From contig CAWGSA010000003.1 of assembly GCA_963825175.1 (NCBI GenBank), positions 1-64,000 on the forward strand: a stretch of DNA of 64,000 nt, given 5' to 3'. The notes under the pieces are model-generated. The model had not been told where the DNA came from and ran no database searches. It was given only the letters and a program-made list of their open reading frames with translations. The stretch's first letter is position 1, and every line of letters starts with the position of its first letter. Position numbers and translations under genes: made by a program. Of the stretch, positions 19,138-27,917 are shown in pieces. Origin of the DNA: DATFTF01 sp963825175. Lineage in GTDB: Bacteria > Acidobacteriota > Thermoanaerobaculia > UBA5066 > Gp7-AA6.

Positions 19138-20814
19138 ATGCTTCTGCTCGCCGCCTTGATCGCCGCCGCCGCTCCCGCACCGGACCCCGGACTGCTGTTG
19201 CAGGGAGCGACGGTCTACGTCTCCGCCGACGCCAGCCCGCGGGTCGCCAGCGTCCTCGTCCGGGACGGCCGGATCGTTTTCGTCGGGGACCCGGCGAAGG
19301 CGAGGGCGGAGGCGCGCGGGGCGAGGATCGTCGATCTTCGGGGCACCTTTCTCTTCCCCGGGTGGGCCGACGCGCACGGTCATCTGGCCAACCTGGGCAA
19401 GTCCCTGGAGACGGCGAACCTGAGGGGAGCAGCCAACGCGGGGGAGGCGGCGCGGCGCATGGCCGATGTCGCCCGGCGGCTGCCGCCCGGCGCCTGGGCC
19501 GAGGGGCGAGGCTGGGACCAGAATCTGTGGCCGGGGGAGAGATTTCCCGACGCCCGCGATCTCGATGGCGCGCTGCCCGACCGCCCCGCCGCAGCCGGCC
19601 GCGTCGACGGGCACGCACTGTGGCTCAACTCGGCCGGGCTGAAGGCCGCGGGCGTCGACGCGGCCACGCCGGATCCGCAGGGAGGACGCATCGAGCGCCG
19701 CGCCGACGGCTCTCCCTCCGGCGTGTTGGTGGACAACGCCATGGCGCTCGCGGGCAAGGCGATGCCCCGGGCGACGGCTTCCGACTTCGAGCGGCAGATC
19801 CTCGCCGCCGCCCGCGCCTGCGCGCGGGTCGGATTGACCGAGGTGCAGGACGGTTCGGCGTACGAGGCCTGGCAGATCGCGGCACTGGCGGGGCTGGCAA
19901 AGCGGGGAGAGCTGCCGATCCGCGTCTACGCGACCGTGTCCTCCGATCCGAAAATCTTGCCCGAGTTGCTGGCCAGGGGAGTCTCGGTCGGCAGAGGCCA
20001 GGACTTTTTCACGGTGCGCGCGATCAAGACGTGGGCCGACGGCGCGCTGGGCTCGCGGGGGGCGGCACTGCTGGAGGATTACTCGGACGCTCCCGGGAAC
20101 CGCGGTCTCATGGTCACGCCCGCCGAGCGATTGAACGAGCTCGCGCAGTTGGCCCGGGAGAAGGGCTGGCAACTGTGGATTCACGCCATCGGCGACCGCG
20201 GCAATCGCCTGGCGCTCGATGCGTTCGAGAAAGCGCGGAGCGCGGTGCCCCGCGCGGCGGCCGGAGGCGACCGTCCCCGCATCGAGCACGCCCAGGTCGT
20301 GTCGATGGAGGACATCCCGAGATTCGCCAGGGAGGGAGTCATCGCCTCCATCCAGCCGACCCACGCGACGTCGGACATGCTGTGGGCGCAGGAGCGCGTG
20401 GGCCCGCAGCGGATCCGCGGAGCGTATGCCTGGCGTGCGCTCAAGAGCTCCGGTGCGCGGCTGGCGGGCGGCAGCGACTTTCCGGTGGAATCCGAGAACC
20501 CTCTGCTGGGGTTCTATGCCGCAGTGACACGGCAGGACCTGTCTGGAAAGCCTCCGGGCGGATGGCGCTCCCAAGAGCGCCTGACGCGGCCCGAGGCGCT
20601 CGCCCTCTTCACGTCCGATGCCGCCTATGCCGCCTTCGAAGAGGCCGAGCGGGGGCGGATCGCACCGGGATTCGACGGCGACATCACGGTCCTCGAGGCC
20701 GACCCCATGGCCGTTCACGCCGACCGCATTCCTTCGATCCGGGTCGTGTGGACGTTGGTCGGAGGACGCGTGGCCTACGATCTGCGTCATCCCGGGGGCG
20801 AAACGGCCCGATGA
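19138..20814 (+). CDS. YtcJ-like amidohydrolase (Amidohydrolase_3)
   Basis: Metal-dependent hydrolase, 558 residues. Short hydrophobic N-terminus (secretion possible), then the composite beta-domain (GATVYVSADASPRVASVLVRDGRIVFVGD). The metal-site motif reads DAHGHLAN (about residue 80), with later active-site segments WIHAIGDRGN, EHAQV and the Asp-containing GGSDFPVES. The HxH and His/Asp pattern is complete. YtcJ-family substrates are mostly unknown N-acyl or amide compounds. The stop overlaps the pcm start by 4 nt. Confidence 0.85.
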   Translation: MLLLAALIAAAAPAPDPGLLLQGATVYVSADASPRVASVLVRDGRIVFVGDPAKARAEARGARIVDLRGTFLFPGWADAHGHLANLGKSLETANLRGAANAGEAARRMADVARRLPPGAWAEGRGWDQNLWPGERFPDARDLDGALPDRPAAAGRVDGHALWLNSAGLKAAGVDAATPDPQGGRIERRADGSPSGVLVDNAMALAGKAMPRATASDFERQILAAARACARVGLTEVQDGSAYEAWQIAALAGLAKRGELPIRVYATVSSDPKILPELLARGVSVGRGQDFFTVRAIKTWADGALGSRGAALLEDYSDAPGNRGLMVTPAERLNELAQLAREKGWQLWIHAIGDRGNRLALDAFEKARSAVPRAAAGGDRPRIEHAQVVSMEDIPRFAREGVIASIQPTHATSDMLWAQERVGPQRIRGAYAWRALKSSGARLAGGSDFPVESENPLLGFYAAVTRQDLSGKPPGGWRSQERLTRPEALALFTSDAAYAAFEEAERGRIAPGFDGDITVLEADPMAVHADRIPSIRVVWTLVGGRVAYDLRHPGGETAR

Positions 20815-21572
20815 GAGCCGGTCTTCCGATACTCTTGACGGCGATCGTCGGGGCGGCCTGCGGGCGCGCCCCCGGCGGTTCCGGCGGAGTGATGACACCT
20901 TCGGGAGCCGAGACGGACGCGCAGCAGCGCGCGCGGATGGTCGAAACCCAGATCGTGGCGAGGGGCGTTCGCGATCCGCGGGTGCTTGCGGCGATGCGCG
21001 AGGTTCCGCGGCACCTGTTCGTCGATTCCGCGCACCGCAGTGAGGCCTACGAGGACCATCCGCTTCCCATCGCCGGCAACCAGACGATCTCTCAACCCTA
21101 CATCGTCGCCCTGATGACGGAGCTGCTCGATCTTCAGCCCGGGGAACGGGTCCTGGAAATCGGAACGGGCTCGGGATACCAGAGCGCGGTGCTCTCGCGA
21201 CTGGCCCGAGAGGTCTATTCGATGGAGATCGTCCCGGAGCTGGCGCGGGCCGCCGGGGAGCGCCTCAAGAAGCTCGGTTACGCCAACGTCACGGTTCGGG
21301 AGGGAGACGGATACCGCGGCTGGCCGGAGCACGCTCCGTTCGACGGGATCATCGTGACGGCCGCGCCGCCGCGGATCCCCGAGCCGCTGGTCGACCAGCT
21401 CGCGAGCGGGGGCCGCATGGTCATTCCGGTCGGCGACTTCTTTCAGGAGCTGAAGGTGTTTCGCAAGGACAAGAACGGCAAGGTGACCGAGAACGACATC
21501 CTTCCGGTCCGCTTCGTTCCGATGACCGGGGAGATCGAGAAGACTCCCTCCGCGACCGCTCCGCCCCATTGA
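20811..21572 (+). CDS. pcm: Protein-L-isoaspartate O-methyltransferase, lipoprotein form
   Basis: Repairs L-isoaspartyl residues using S-adenosylmethionine. 253 residues. The start overlaps the amidohydrolase stop (ATGA). The N-terminus looks like a lipoprotein signal with a lipobox near VGAACG (Cys about 17), unusual for a normally cytoplasmic enzyme but seen in some bacteria. Catalytic core: RGVRDPRVLAAMREVPRHLFV, QTISQPYIVA and SAM motif I VLEIGTGSGYQSAVL. Followed by an overlapping MFS gene. Confidence 0.9.
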   Translation: MRAGLPILLTAIVGAACGRAPGGSGGVMTPSGAETDAQQRARMVETQIVARGVRDPRVLAAMREVPRHLFVDSAHRSEAYEDHPLPIAGNQTISQPYIVALMTELLDLQPGERVLEIGTGSGYQSAVLSRLAREVYSMEIVPELARAAGERLKKLGYANVTVREGDGYRGWPEHAPFDGIIVTAAPPRIPEPLVDQLASGGRMVIPVGDFFQELKVFRKDKNGKVTENDILPVRFVPMTGEIEKTPSATAPPH

Positions 21573-22861
21573 GCCCTCCCGAGCGCGACCGCGCCCCCTC
21601 CGACGCTCCCGCGGAGATGGCCGCGGCGTCGGCGCCGGTCTCGCCGCTCCTGCGCACGTTCCGGGCGTTCACGTACCGCGACTATCGGCTCCTGTGGGCC
21701 GGGGCCTTCACGTCGAGCGTGGGCACGTGGATGCAGGAGGTCGCGCAGAACTGGCTGATTTTGACCATGACCGGGTCGGCCTTTCTGCTCGGCCTCGACG
21801 CTTTCCTCGGAGATGCGCCGTTCCTGGTGTTCTCCCTCTTCGGCGGAGTGCTGGCCGACCGCGTGGACCGGCGCCGGATTCTGCTCTCGTCGCAGATCGT
21901 GCAGCTCTCCTCCGCGTTCCTCCTGGCCGGGCTGATCTTCGGCGGGACGATCCACGTCTGGGTCATCCTGACCCTCTCTTTCGTGGTCGGCTTCGCGCAA
22001 TCGTTCGGCGGCCCGGCGTATCAGGCCCTGGTGCCGACTCTGGTGGACAAGGAGGATCTCGGCAACGCGGTGGCCTTGAACTCGATCCAGTTCAACCTGG
22101 CCCGGGTGATCGGCCCCGTGCTCGCGGGCATCGCGTTCTACAAGCTCGGCGCGGCCGCCTGCTTCGGCTTGAACGGGTTGTCGTTCCTCGCGGTGATCGC
22201 GGCGCTCCTGGCATTGAAGCGGGGGGCGCTCGACCAGAGCGGCGGCAAGCCGGAGCCCGTGCTGGAGAGCCTGAAGGCGGGCTTGCGCGCCGCGCGAGAC
22301 GCGAGGCCGCTGCGGGGCCTGATCGGCCTCTCCTTCGTGGGAAGCTTCTGCGCGATGCCGCTGGTGACGTTCCTGCCGGTCTTCGCGCGCGAGGTCTTTC
22401 ATCGCGACGCGAAGGGCTACAGCGGCCTCCTGGCGGCGTTCGGGATCGGCGCGGTCCTCGGAGCAATCGGGATCGCCGGCTTCGGGCACGTCCGGCGCAA
22501 GGGCGTCGTCGCCGTGGTGATGCAGATGACCTTCGGTGGCTTGATGGTGGCCTTTGCCCTGTCCCGCATCGCGGTCCTGTCCAACGTCATCCTCTTTTTC
22601 GCCGGCGGCTCCCTCATGGTCGTCTTCGCCATGTTCATGACTCTGGTGCAGACGCACGTCTCCGATCGGATGCGCGGCCGTGTCGTCTCCGTCTACACGC
22701 TGGCGTTTCGCGGGGCCATGCCCCTCGGCAATCTGGTGGCCGGCTTTCTGGCGACCTTCCTGACCGCCCCGCGCGTGCTGGTCTTGGACGGCCTGGTCCT
22801 CATCACCGTCGGGACGCTCGTCCTGGCCCGGCACGCGCCGGAAGGCGTCACATCGCTGTAG
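21569..22861 (+). CDS. MFS exporter (MFS_3 / EntS-like)
   Basis: 430 residues, about 12 TM helices. The TTG at 21569 overlaps the pcm stop (TTGA). MFS motif A-like loop GGVLADRVDRRRILL (about 90-105) and the WMQEVAQNWLI segment typical of the MFS_3 group of drug and siderophore exporters. Substrate cannot be inferred. Last gene of the 19.1-22.9 kb unit. Confidence 0.85.
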   Translation: MSPPERDRAPSDAPAEMAAASAPVSPLLRTFRAFTYRDYRLLWAGAFTSSVGTWMQEVAQNWLILTMTGSAFLLGLDAFLGDAPFLVFSLFGGVLADRVDRRRILLSSQIVQLSSAFLLAGLIFGGTIHVWVILTLSFVVGFAQSFGGPAYQALVPTLVDKEDLGNAVALNSIQFNLARVIGPVLAGIAFYKLGAAACFGLNGLSFLAVIAALLALKRGALDQSGGKPEPVLESLKAGLRAARDARPLRGLIGLSFVGSFCAMPLVTFLPVFAREVFHRDAKGYSGLLAAFGIGAVLGAIGIAGFGHVRRKGVVAVVMQMTFGGLMVAFALSRIAVLSNVILFFAGGSLMVVFAMFMTLVQTHVSDRMRGRVVSVYTLAFRGAMPLGNLVAGFLATFLTAPRVLVLDGLVLITVGTLVLARHAPEGVTSL

Positions 22862-22990
22862 CGTGACGATGCCCGGGCCCTTACCTCCGCGCGGCGTCGG
22901 CGGCTCAAGGTCCGAAATTCCAAAGGCGAGGAGGCTCGCGCAGCGGGAGCGAGAGCGAAGGCGACGTGTAAGATTCCCGGCACCGGACCG

Positions 22991-25702
22991 ATGACCATTT
23001 CCGCCGGCTCTCGCCTGGGCCCCTACGAAATCCTCGCCCCTCTCGGCACGGGCGGAATGGGAGAGGTGTACCGCGCCAAGGATCCGCGCCTTGCCCGGGA
23101 CGTCGCGATCAAGGTGCTTCCCGAGGACCTCGCCCAGAGCTCCGACCGTCTGGCCCGATTCGAGCAAGAGGCCCGCGCCGCGTCGGGATTGAACCATCCC
23201 AACATCATCACGATCTATGACATCGGCCGGGCGGAATCGGCTTCCTACATCTCGATGGAGCTCGTGGATGGCAAGACCTTGCGCGAGACGCTCGCGTCCG
23301 GACCGTTGCCCGTCCGCAAGCTGCTGCCGATTGCGGCGCAGGTCGCCGACGGCCTGGCCAAGGCTCACGGGGCCGGCATCGTTCACCGCGATTTGAAGCC
23401 CGAGAACGTGATGATCTCAAAGGACGGGTTCGTCAAGATCCTGGATTTCGGGCTGGCGAAGCTCGCGGCGCCTCCCTCGCAGGAGGGCTCGCACCTGCCG
23501 ACGGCCTCTCCGGCCACCGAGCCCGGTGTCGTTCTCGGCACCGTCGGTTACATGTCCCCCGAGCAGGCGGCCGGGCAGAGCGTCGATTTCCGCGCCGATC
23601 AGTTCTCTCTCGGTTCGATGCTCTACGAGATGGCCAGCGGCCGGCGCGCCTTCCAGAAGACGACCACCGTCGAGACCCTGACCGCCATCCTTCGCGAAGA
23701 ACCCAAGCCGCTGGCAGAGCTCAGTCCCGAGTTGCCCGCACCGCTCGCCTGGATCGTCGAGCGCTGCCTCGCCAAGGACCCGGACGACCGTTATGCTTCG
23801 ACGCGCGACCTGGCGCGGGAGCTCGCGACGGTGCGCGACCACCTGTCGGAGATTGGGCATTCCGGAGAACGGGCTCTTCCGGGTCTTCCTGGAACGCCTC
23901 GGGCAAGGCGGTGGCCCGTCCCATTCTCGGCCGGTCTGGCCGTTGGGCTCGCGGCGGCTCTGGCCTTTTCCGCGCTGCGCCGCCCGGCGCCGACCGAGCC
24001 GGCCGCGATCCGGTACCTGACCTACTCGGGTCACGACCGCGCGCCGGCGGTCTCGCCCGATGGCCGGACGATCGCCTTCGCGTCCGATCGCGACGGACAG
24101 CCCCGCATCTGGCTCAAGCAGCTCGCGGGGGGAGGCGAGGCAGCGCTGACCTCCGGTCCCGACGATCTGCCGCGGTTCTCGCCCGACGGCTCCATGCTTC
24201 TTTTCGCTCGCCGGGAGCCCGCCCACCCCTCCCTCTACCGCACCGGAATCGTGGGCGGCGAAGCGCGGAAGCTCGTCGACAACGCCGCCGAAGGAGACTG
24301 GTCTCCCGACGGCACGCAGATCGTGGTCCTGCGCTGGACGAGCGAGCGCGGGCTCATCGACTCTTCGCTCGGCATCGTCTCGGCCGACGGTGGCGAGCCG
24401 CGCGAGATCGCGCGGATCCCGGGCCATCAGATCATCCATCCTCGGTGGTCCCCCGACGGGAAAACGATCGCGACGACGCAGCTCGGAGCGGGCGGCGCTC
24501 CCAAGCCTCTCTTTCTCGTGGACGTGCAGGGCAAGAAGTTCCGCATGCTCGACTCGCCGATCGTCGGTCTCAACTCCGCGCCGGCCTGGTCCGCCGGGAG
24601 CGAGGACCTGATTTACATGCAGAGCGAATCGGTCGTGGCCAACGTCACCTCCAGCTCCGGACGCGTCGTGCGCCAGAGCACGCGATCGGGCCGGATCGAT
24701 CCGCTGTTTTGGAGTCCGACCAACAGCGACGTCCTGGACGTCCTGGGACCCGGGCTCCTCGTGTTCGACGGCAGGTCGCTGCGAGAGAATCTCCAGGAAT
24801 ACCCGCTTGCCGGCGGCAAGGCCGTCCCCGCGGCGGCGCGCTGGGTCACCCAGGGCAACTCGACCGACCGGCAGCCGGTCTACGCTCCGGGAGGAGACTG
24901 GATGGTTTTTTCCTCCACCCGGAGCGGCAACCTGGATCTCTGGGAGGTCTCGACGAAGACCGGCGCGGTCCGCCGACTGACCGATGACAAAGCGGAGGAC
25001 TGGGATCCGGCGTTCACCCGCGACGGCAAGAAGCTCGTCTGGAGCTCGAACCGAAGCGGCGCCTTCGAGATCTGGATCGCGGAGTCCGACGGGAGCGGAG
25101 CCCGGCAGCTGACCCGGGACGGGCAGGACGCCGAGAATCCCACGGTCACGCCCGACGGAGGCTGGATCGTCTTCAACCAGGGAAGCGGGCCGAGGGTCGG
25201 GATCTGGAAGATCCATCCCGACGGATCCGGTGCGCAGAAGCTCGTTGCGGGAAACACGGTGCTCCCCGAGGTCTCTCCCGACGGCCAGTACGTGACCTAT
25301 CGGACGAATCTCCGCACCGACCTGACCGCGATCCGCGTCGTCAAAGCTTCCGACGGATCTCCCGCTCCCTTCGAGACCCAGGTTCAGGTTCGCAGCGGGT
25401 TTTCCGCCAATTCCGTGGGGCGCTCGCGGTGGATGCCCGATGGGCGCGCGCTCGTGTTCGTCGGCCAGGACGAAACGGGAGCCTACGGTCTCTATGCTCA
25501 GGACTTCGCGCCCGGTCAGGACACGACCCCGACACGCCGCCGCCTGGTGGGCTTCGAGCCAGGCCACGCGACCGAGTCCTTCGGCATTTCTCCCGACGGC
25601 TCCCGCATCGCCATCGCCGGCTGGGACCAGGTCTTCAGCCTGATGATGGCCGAAGGAGTGCCCGGCGTCGCCCTGCCGCGTAGGTCCCCGCTCGTCCGCT
25701 GA
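22991..25702 (+). CDS. Ser/Thr protein kinase with TolB/WD40 extracytoplasmic sensor
   Basis: 903 residues. Kinase domain at about 8-275: Gly loop LGTGGMGEVY, Lys in VAIKVLP, catalytic HRDLKPENV, DFGLA, and the P+1 region GYMSPEQAAG. One TM helix at about 310-330, then a beta-propeller of TolB-type repeats (about 340-895) with recurrent SPDG or TPDG turns. This kinase-TM-propeller layout is common in Acidobacteriota. The propeller probably senses a periplasmic ligand. Monocistronic, with TAAGAT at about 22969 upstream. Confidence 0.92.
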   Translation: MTISAGSRLGPYEILAPLGTGGMGEVYRAKDPRLARDVAIKVLPEDLAQSSDRLARFEQEARAASGLNHPNIITIYDIGRAESASYISMELVDGKTLRETLASGPLPVRKLLPIAAQVADGLAKAHGAGIVHRDLKPENVMISKDGFVKILDFGLAKLAAPPSQEGSHLPTASPATEPGVVLGTVGYMSPEQAAGQSVDFRADQFSLGSMLYEMASGRRAFQKTTTVETLTAILREEPKPLAELSPELPAPLAWIVERCLAKDPDDRYASTRDLARELATVRDHLSEIGHSGERALPGLPGTPRARRWPVPFSAGLAVGLAAALAFSALRRPAPTEPAAIRYLTYSGHDRAPAVSPDGRTIAFASDRDGQPRIWLKQLAGGGEAALTSGPDDLPRFSPDGSMLLFARREPAHPSLYRTGIVGGEARKLVDNAAEGDWSPDGTQIVVLRWTSERGLIDSSLGIVSADGGEPREIARIPGHQIIHPRWSPDGKTIATTQLGAGGAPKPLFLVDVQGKKFRMLDSPIVGLNSAPAWSAGSEDLIYMQSESVVANVTSSSGRVVRQSTRSGRIDPLFWSPTNSDVLDVLGPGLLVFDGRSLRENLQEYPLAGGKAVPAAARWVTQGNSTDRQPVYAPGGDWMVFSSTRSGNLDLWEVSTKTGAVRRLTDDKAEDWDPAFTRDGKKLVWSSNRSGAFEIWIAESDGSGARQLTRDGQDAENPTVTPDGGWIVFNQGSGPRVGIWKIHPDGSGAQKLVAGNTVLPEVSPDGQYVTYRTNLRTDLTAIRVVKASDGSPAPFETQVQVRSGFSANSVGRSRWMPDGRALVFVGQDETGAYGLYAQDFAPGQDTTPTRRRLVGFEPGHATESFGISPDGSRIAIAGWDQVFSLMMAEGVPGVALPRRSPLVR

Positions 25703-25803
25703 GACAGTCCTCGACGAGGGGCCTGGTGCGCGCAGCGGCGCGCGAAGGGCGGGCGCGGGCAAGCCCCGCCCCCACGGCACCGAGGAGTGTCGAGTTTGCC
25801 CGC

Positions 25804-25980
25804 TCACTCACCGAAGGTTCGCGGCGCGCGTAGTCTCCTGAGCGGGAGCGAAGGAGGAGGCGCGCGCCGCGGGAGCGAGAGCGCAGTGACGGATCAGGGC
25901 CGCGGTCGAGGCCGCATCCGGCCGAGCCGCGGACCGGTGCGCCTGAATGGCGCAGATCCGGAGCAAGCGGAAGCGACGGT
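25804..25980. repeat. Interspersed intergenic repeat, copy B
   Basis: Second near-full copy of the family at 10217-10380. It ends directly against a 25-bp tRNA 3'-end remnant. The core GCGCGCCGCGGGAGCGAGAG is identical to copy A. A shorter relative of its end (AGATCCGGAGCAAGCGG) recurs at about 56898. Confidence 0.75.
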
Positions 25981-26005
25981 TGGTGGAGCTGACCAGGATC
26001 GAACC
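25981..26005 (-). other. tRNA 3'-end remnant (T-arm, acceptor 3' strand, CCA)
   Basis: The 25 bp match the last 25 nt of tRNA-Ala at 26470-26494 at 23 positions, including the T-loop TTCGATC and CCA end on the minus strand. The rest of a tRNA is absent upstream, so it is a remnant such as an integration or duplication leaves at a tRNA 3' end. Confidence 0.7.
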
Positions 26006-26032
26006 GGGCTTTCAGCGCAGGCGGTCGCTACG

Positions 26033-26464
26033 CGACCGGCGCTGAGAGGGTTCAAGACGAGGGCAGGCCCGTTTCTTTTCGTGTTTTCGCGGCGCGACCA
26101 AGTTTCGCGGACTGGATCCGCAAAACGGCTCGCGCCGCGGGAGCCGGAGCGGAGGTCTCGCGATCAGGCGTTCGGTCGAGCGCCTTTGCGCGAGCCGAAT
26201 GCCGGTGCCCGCGCCCGCGGGCAGATCGCGAACCGCAGCGGAGGCCAGCGACCGGCGCTGAGAGGGTTCAAGACGAGGGCAGGCCCGTGTCTTTTCGTGC
26301 CTTCGCGGCGCGACTAAGTTTCGCGGACTGGATCCGCGAAACGGCTCGCGCCGCGGGAGCCGGAGCGGAGGTCTCGCGATCAGGCGTTCGGTCGAGCGCC
26401 TTTGCGCGAGCCGAATGCCGGTGCCCGCGCCCGCGGGCAGATCGCGAACCGCAGCGGAGGCGAC
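26033..26464. repeat. Two tandem 216-bp direct repeats
   Basis: 26033-26248 and about 26249-26464 are almost identical (about five substitutions seen, for example in the TCTTTTCGTG(TT/CC)TTCG region). Each contains GCGCCGCGGGAGCCGGAGCG, a diverged form of the core of the interspersed family. The period of 216 bp is a multiple of three, so spurious repetitive reading frames run through it. Confidence 0.85.
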
Positions 26465-26469
26465 GTGAT

Positions 26470-26546
26470 TGGTGGAGCTGATCGGGATCGAACCGACGAC
26501 CTCCTGAGTGCGATTCAGGCGCTCTCCCAAACTGAGCTACAGCCCC
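26470..26546 (-). tRNA. tRNA-Ala (anticodon CGC)
   Basis: 77 nt with encoded CCA. The acceptor 5' strand GGGGCTG pairs with CAGCTCC (one G-U). D arm TAGCTCAGTTTGGGAGAGC, anticodon stem CCTGA/TCAGG around loop ATCGCAC (anticodon CGC, reading GCG), and T arm with TTCGATC. Followed on its 3' side by the tandem repeats. Confidence 0.92.
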
Positions 26547-26573
26547 ACGGGGTGAGCCTCGAAGAGGGCGCGC

Positions 26574-26602
26574 AGAATAGCATGCCGGCCGCGACCCGAC
26601 AA
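26574..26602 (-). promoter_or_regulatory. tRNA-Ala promoter
   Basis: On the minus strand TTGTCG (26602-26597) and TATTCT (26579-26574) are separated by 17 bp, and the -10 ends 27 nt before the mature tRNA 5' end. Confidence 0.6.
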
Positions 26603-26610
26603 GGTCCGGC

Positions 26611-26717
26611 GACTGAGGACTGTGGACTGAGGACTGAGGACTCGAGCCACTGTTGTCGAGATCGTTCTCGGGGTCGCCGCATCGTGTCCTCCCGTCCGCA
26701 CTCCGCACTCCGCAGTC
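26611..26717. repeat. Inverted heptamer pair, unit GACTGAG
   Basis: Five units GACTGAG/GACTGTG/GACTCGA at 26611-26645, a 51-bp spacer, then three inverted-sense units CGCACTC/CGCAGTC at 26697-26717. Lies between tRNA-Ala and the antiporter. The same unit is used at 43.9 kb. Confidence 0.85.
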
Positions 26718-26753
26718 CTCGGGCCCCCGTCCGATCCGCTACGATGCCATCCC

Positions 26754-27917
26754 GTGGGCCACGGCCTCGACATTGCCGGATTCCTTCTCGCATTTGCTTG
26801 CGCTCTGCTGGGAGCCAAGCTCTTCGGGGAGATCGTCGAGCGGCTGGGCCAGCCGGCTGTCCTCGGGGAGCTCATCGCCGGCGTCCTCCTGGGACCGTCG
26901 CTGCTCGGGCTGGTGCCGCTGACGGCCGGTCTCTTGCTGGTCGCCGAGATCGGCGTCATCCTGCTTCTGTTCGAGGTCGGCCTCGAAACCGACCTGGAAG
27001 AACTGATTCGAGTCGGGGGTCCGGCAGTCGCCGTGGCCGTCGCCGGCATGCTTCTTCCGTTCGCCGGTGGCTACCTGTTCACGAAGGCGCTCGGGTACGA
27101 ATCCCTCACCGCGATCTTCGTGGGCTCCGCCCTGACCGCGACTTCGATCGGGATCACGGCGCGTCTCCTCTCGGAGCTCGGCGCGCTCGGGACCCGCGAG
27201 GGGCAGATCATCCTGGGCGCCGCCATTGCCGACGACGTTCTGGGATTGGTGGTGCTGGCAGTCGTCGGCCGGATCGCGGAATCGGGAAGCGTGGACCCCG
27301 GAACGATCCTCGGGGCCACGGGATTGGCGTTTGGCTTCCTGCTGCTCGCGCTGGTCGTGGGCATTCCCCTTGGAAAACGCTGGATCCACTTCGTGGGTCG
27401 CGCCAATGTTCGTGGCGTGCTCCTCGCCGGGTCGGTGGGCTTCGCCCTGCTCCTCTCCGTGGTGGCGCGCAAAGCGGGCTCGGCCGAGATCGTGGGGGCG
27501 TTTGCCGCGGGGCTGGTCCTGGCCCGGACCAACCGCCGCCACGACATCGATCAGGCCGTCAAACCGGTGGTCGACATCTTCGCGCCCCTCTTTTTCGTCG
27601 CTGTCGGCGCCCAGATGGACGTCGGACTCCTGAATCCGCTCAGTCCCGCCAACCGGCCGGCGCTGGCGTTGGCGCTCGGCCTGACTGCGATCGGCGTCGT
27701 GGGAAAATTCGCCGCGGGGTTCTTCGCCTGGGGCCGCGCTCGTCGCGCGTTCATCGGAGCCGGAATGATTCCTCGAGGGGAAGTGGGATTGATCTTTGCC
27801 GCGGTCGGGAAGGCCACTGGCGCTCTTGCGCCCCAGGTTTTCGCGGCGGTCGTACTGGCTGTCTTTGCCACTACCTTCCTCGCACCGCCGATGCTCAAAT
27901 GGCTGCGACCTCGCTGA
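26754..27917 (+). CDS. Cation:proton antiporter (CPA2 / KefB-like membrane domain)
   Basis: 387 residues, about 12 TM helices and no C-terminal TrkA-N domain. GTG start at 26754, 8 nt after a TACGAT box. Family motifs: LGELIAGVLLGPSLLG (about 40-55), GLETDLEEL, and the paired-residue helix LGAAIADDVLGLVVLAV with the conserved Asp-Asp used in proton coupling. The transported ion (Na+ or K+) is not determinable. The stop is overlapped by 19 bp by glpD. Confidence 0.88.
   Translation: MGHGLDIAGFLLAFACALLGAKLFGEIVERLGQPAVLGELIAGVLLGPSLLGLVPLTAGLLLVAEIGVILLLFEVGLETDLEELIRVGGPAVAVAVAGMLLPFAGGYLFTKALGYESLTAIFVGSALTATSIGITARLLSELGALGTREGQIILGAAIADDVLGLVVLAVVGRIAESGSVDPGTILGATGLAFGFLLLALVVGIPLGKRWIHFVGRANVRGVLLAGSVGFALLLSVVARKAGSAEIVGAFAAGLVLARTNRRHDIDQAVKPVVDIFAPLFFVAVGAQMDVGLLNPLSPANRPALALALGLTAIGVVGKFAAGFFAWGRARRAFIGAGMIPRGEVGLIFAAVGKATGALAPQVFAAVVLAVFATTFLAPPMLKWLRPR

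Noticed and set aside
17318..19618. 766-residue minus-strand frame
   Set aside because: Antisense to the RsbU-type gene and the amidohydrolase. No family signature and GC-driven lack of stops.
21443..23386. 647-residue minus-strand frame
   Set aside because: Antisense to the MFS transporter and the kinase start. Repetitive Arg/Glu/Gln composition, no motif.
26012..26530. Repetitive 172-residue minus-strand frame
   Set aside because: It is a read-through of tRNA-Ala and the two 216-bp repeats. The internal protein repeat only reflects the DNA period being divisible by three.
26402..27898. N-terminal extension upstream of glpD
   Set aside because: The frame is open by chance across tRNA and antiporter. 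GlpD homology begins at 27899.
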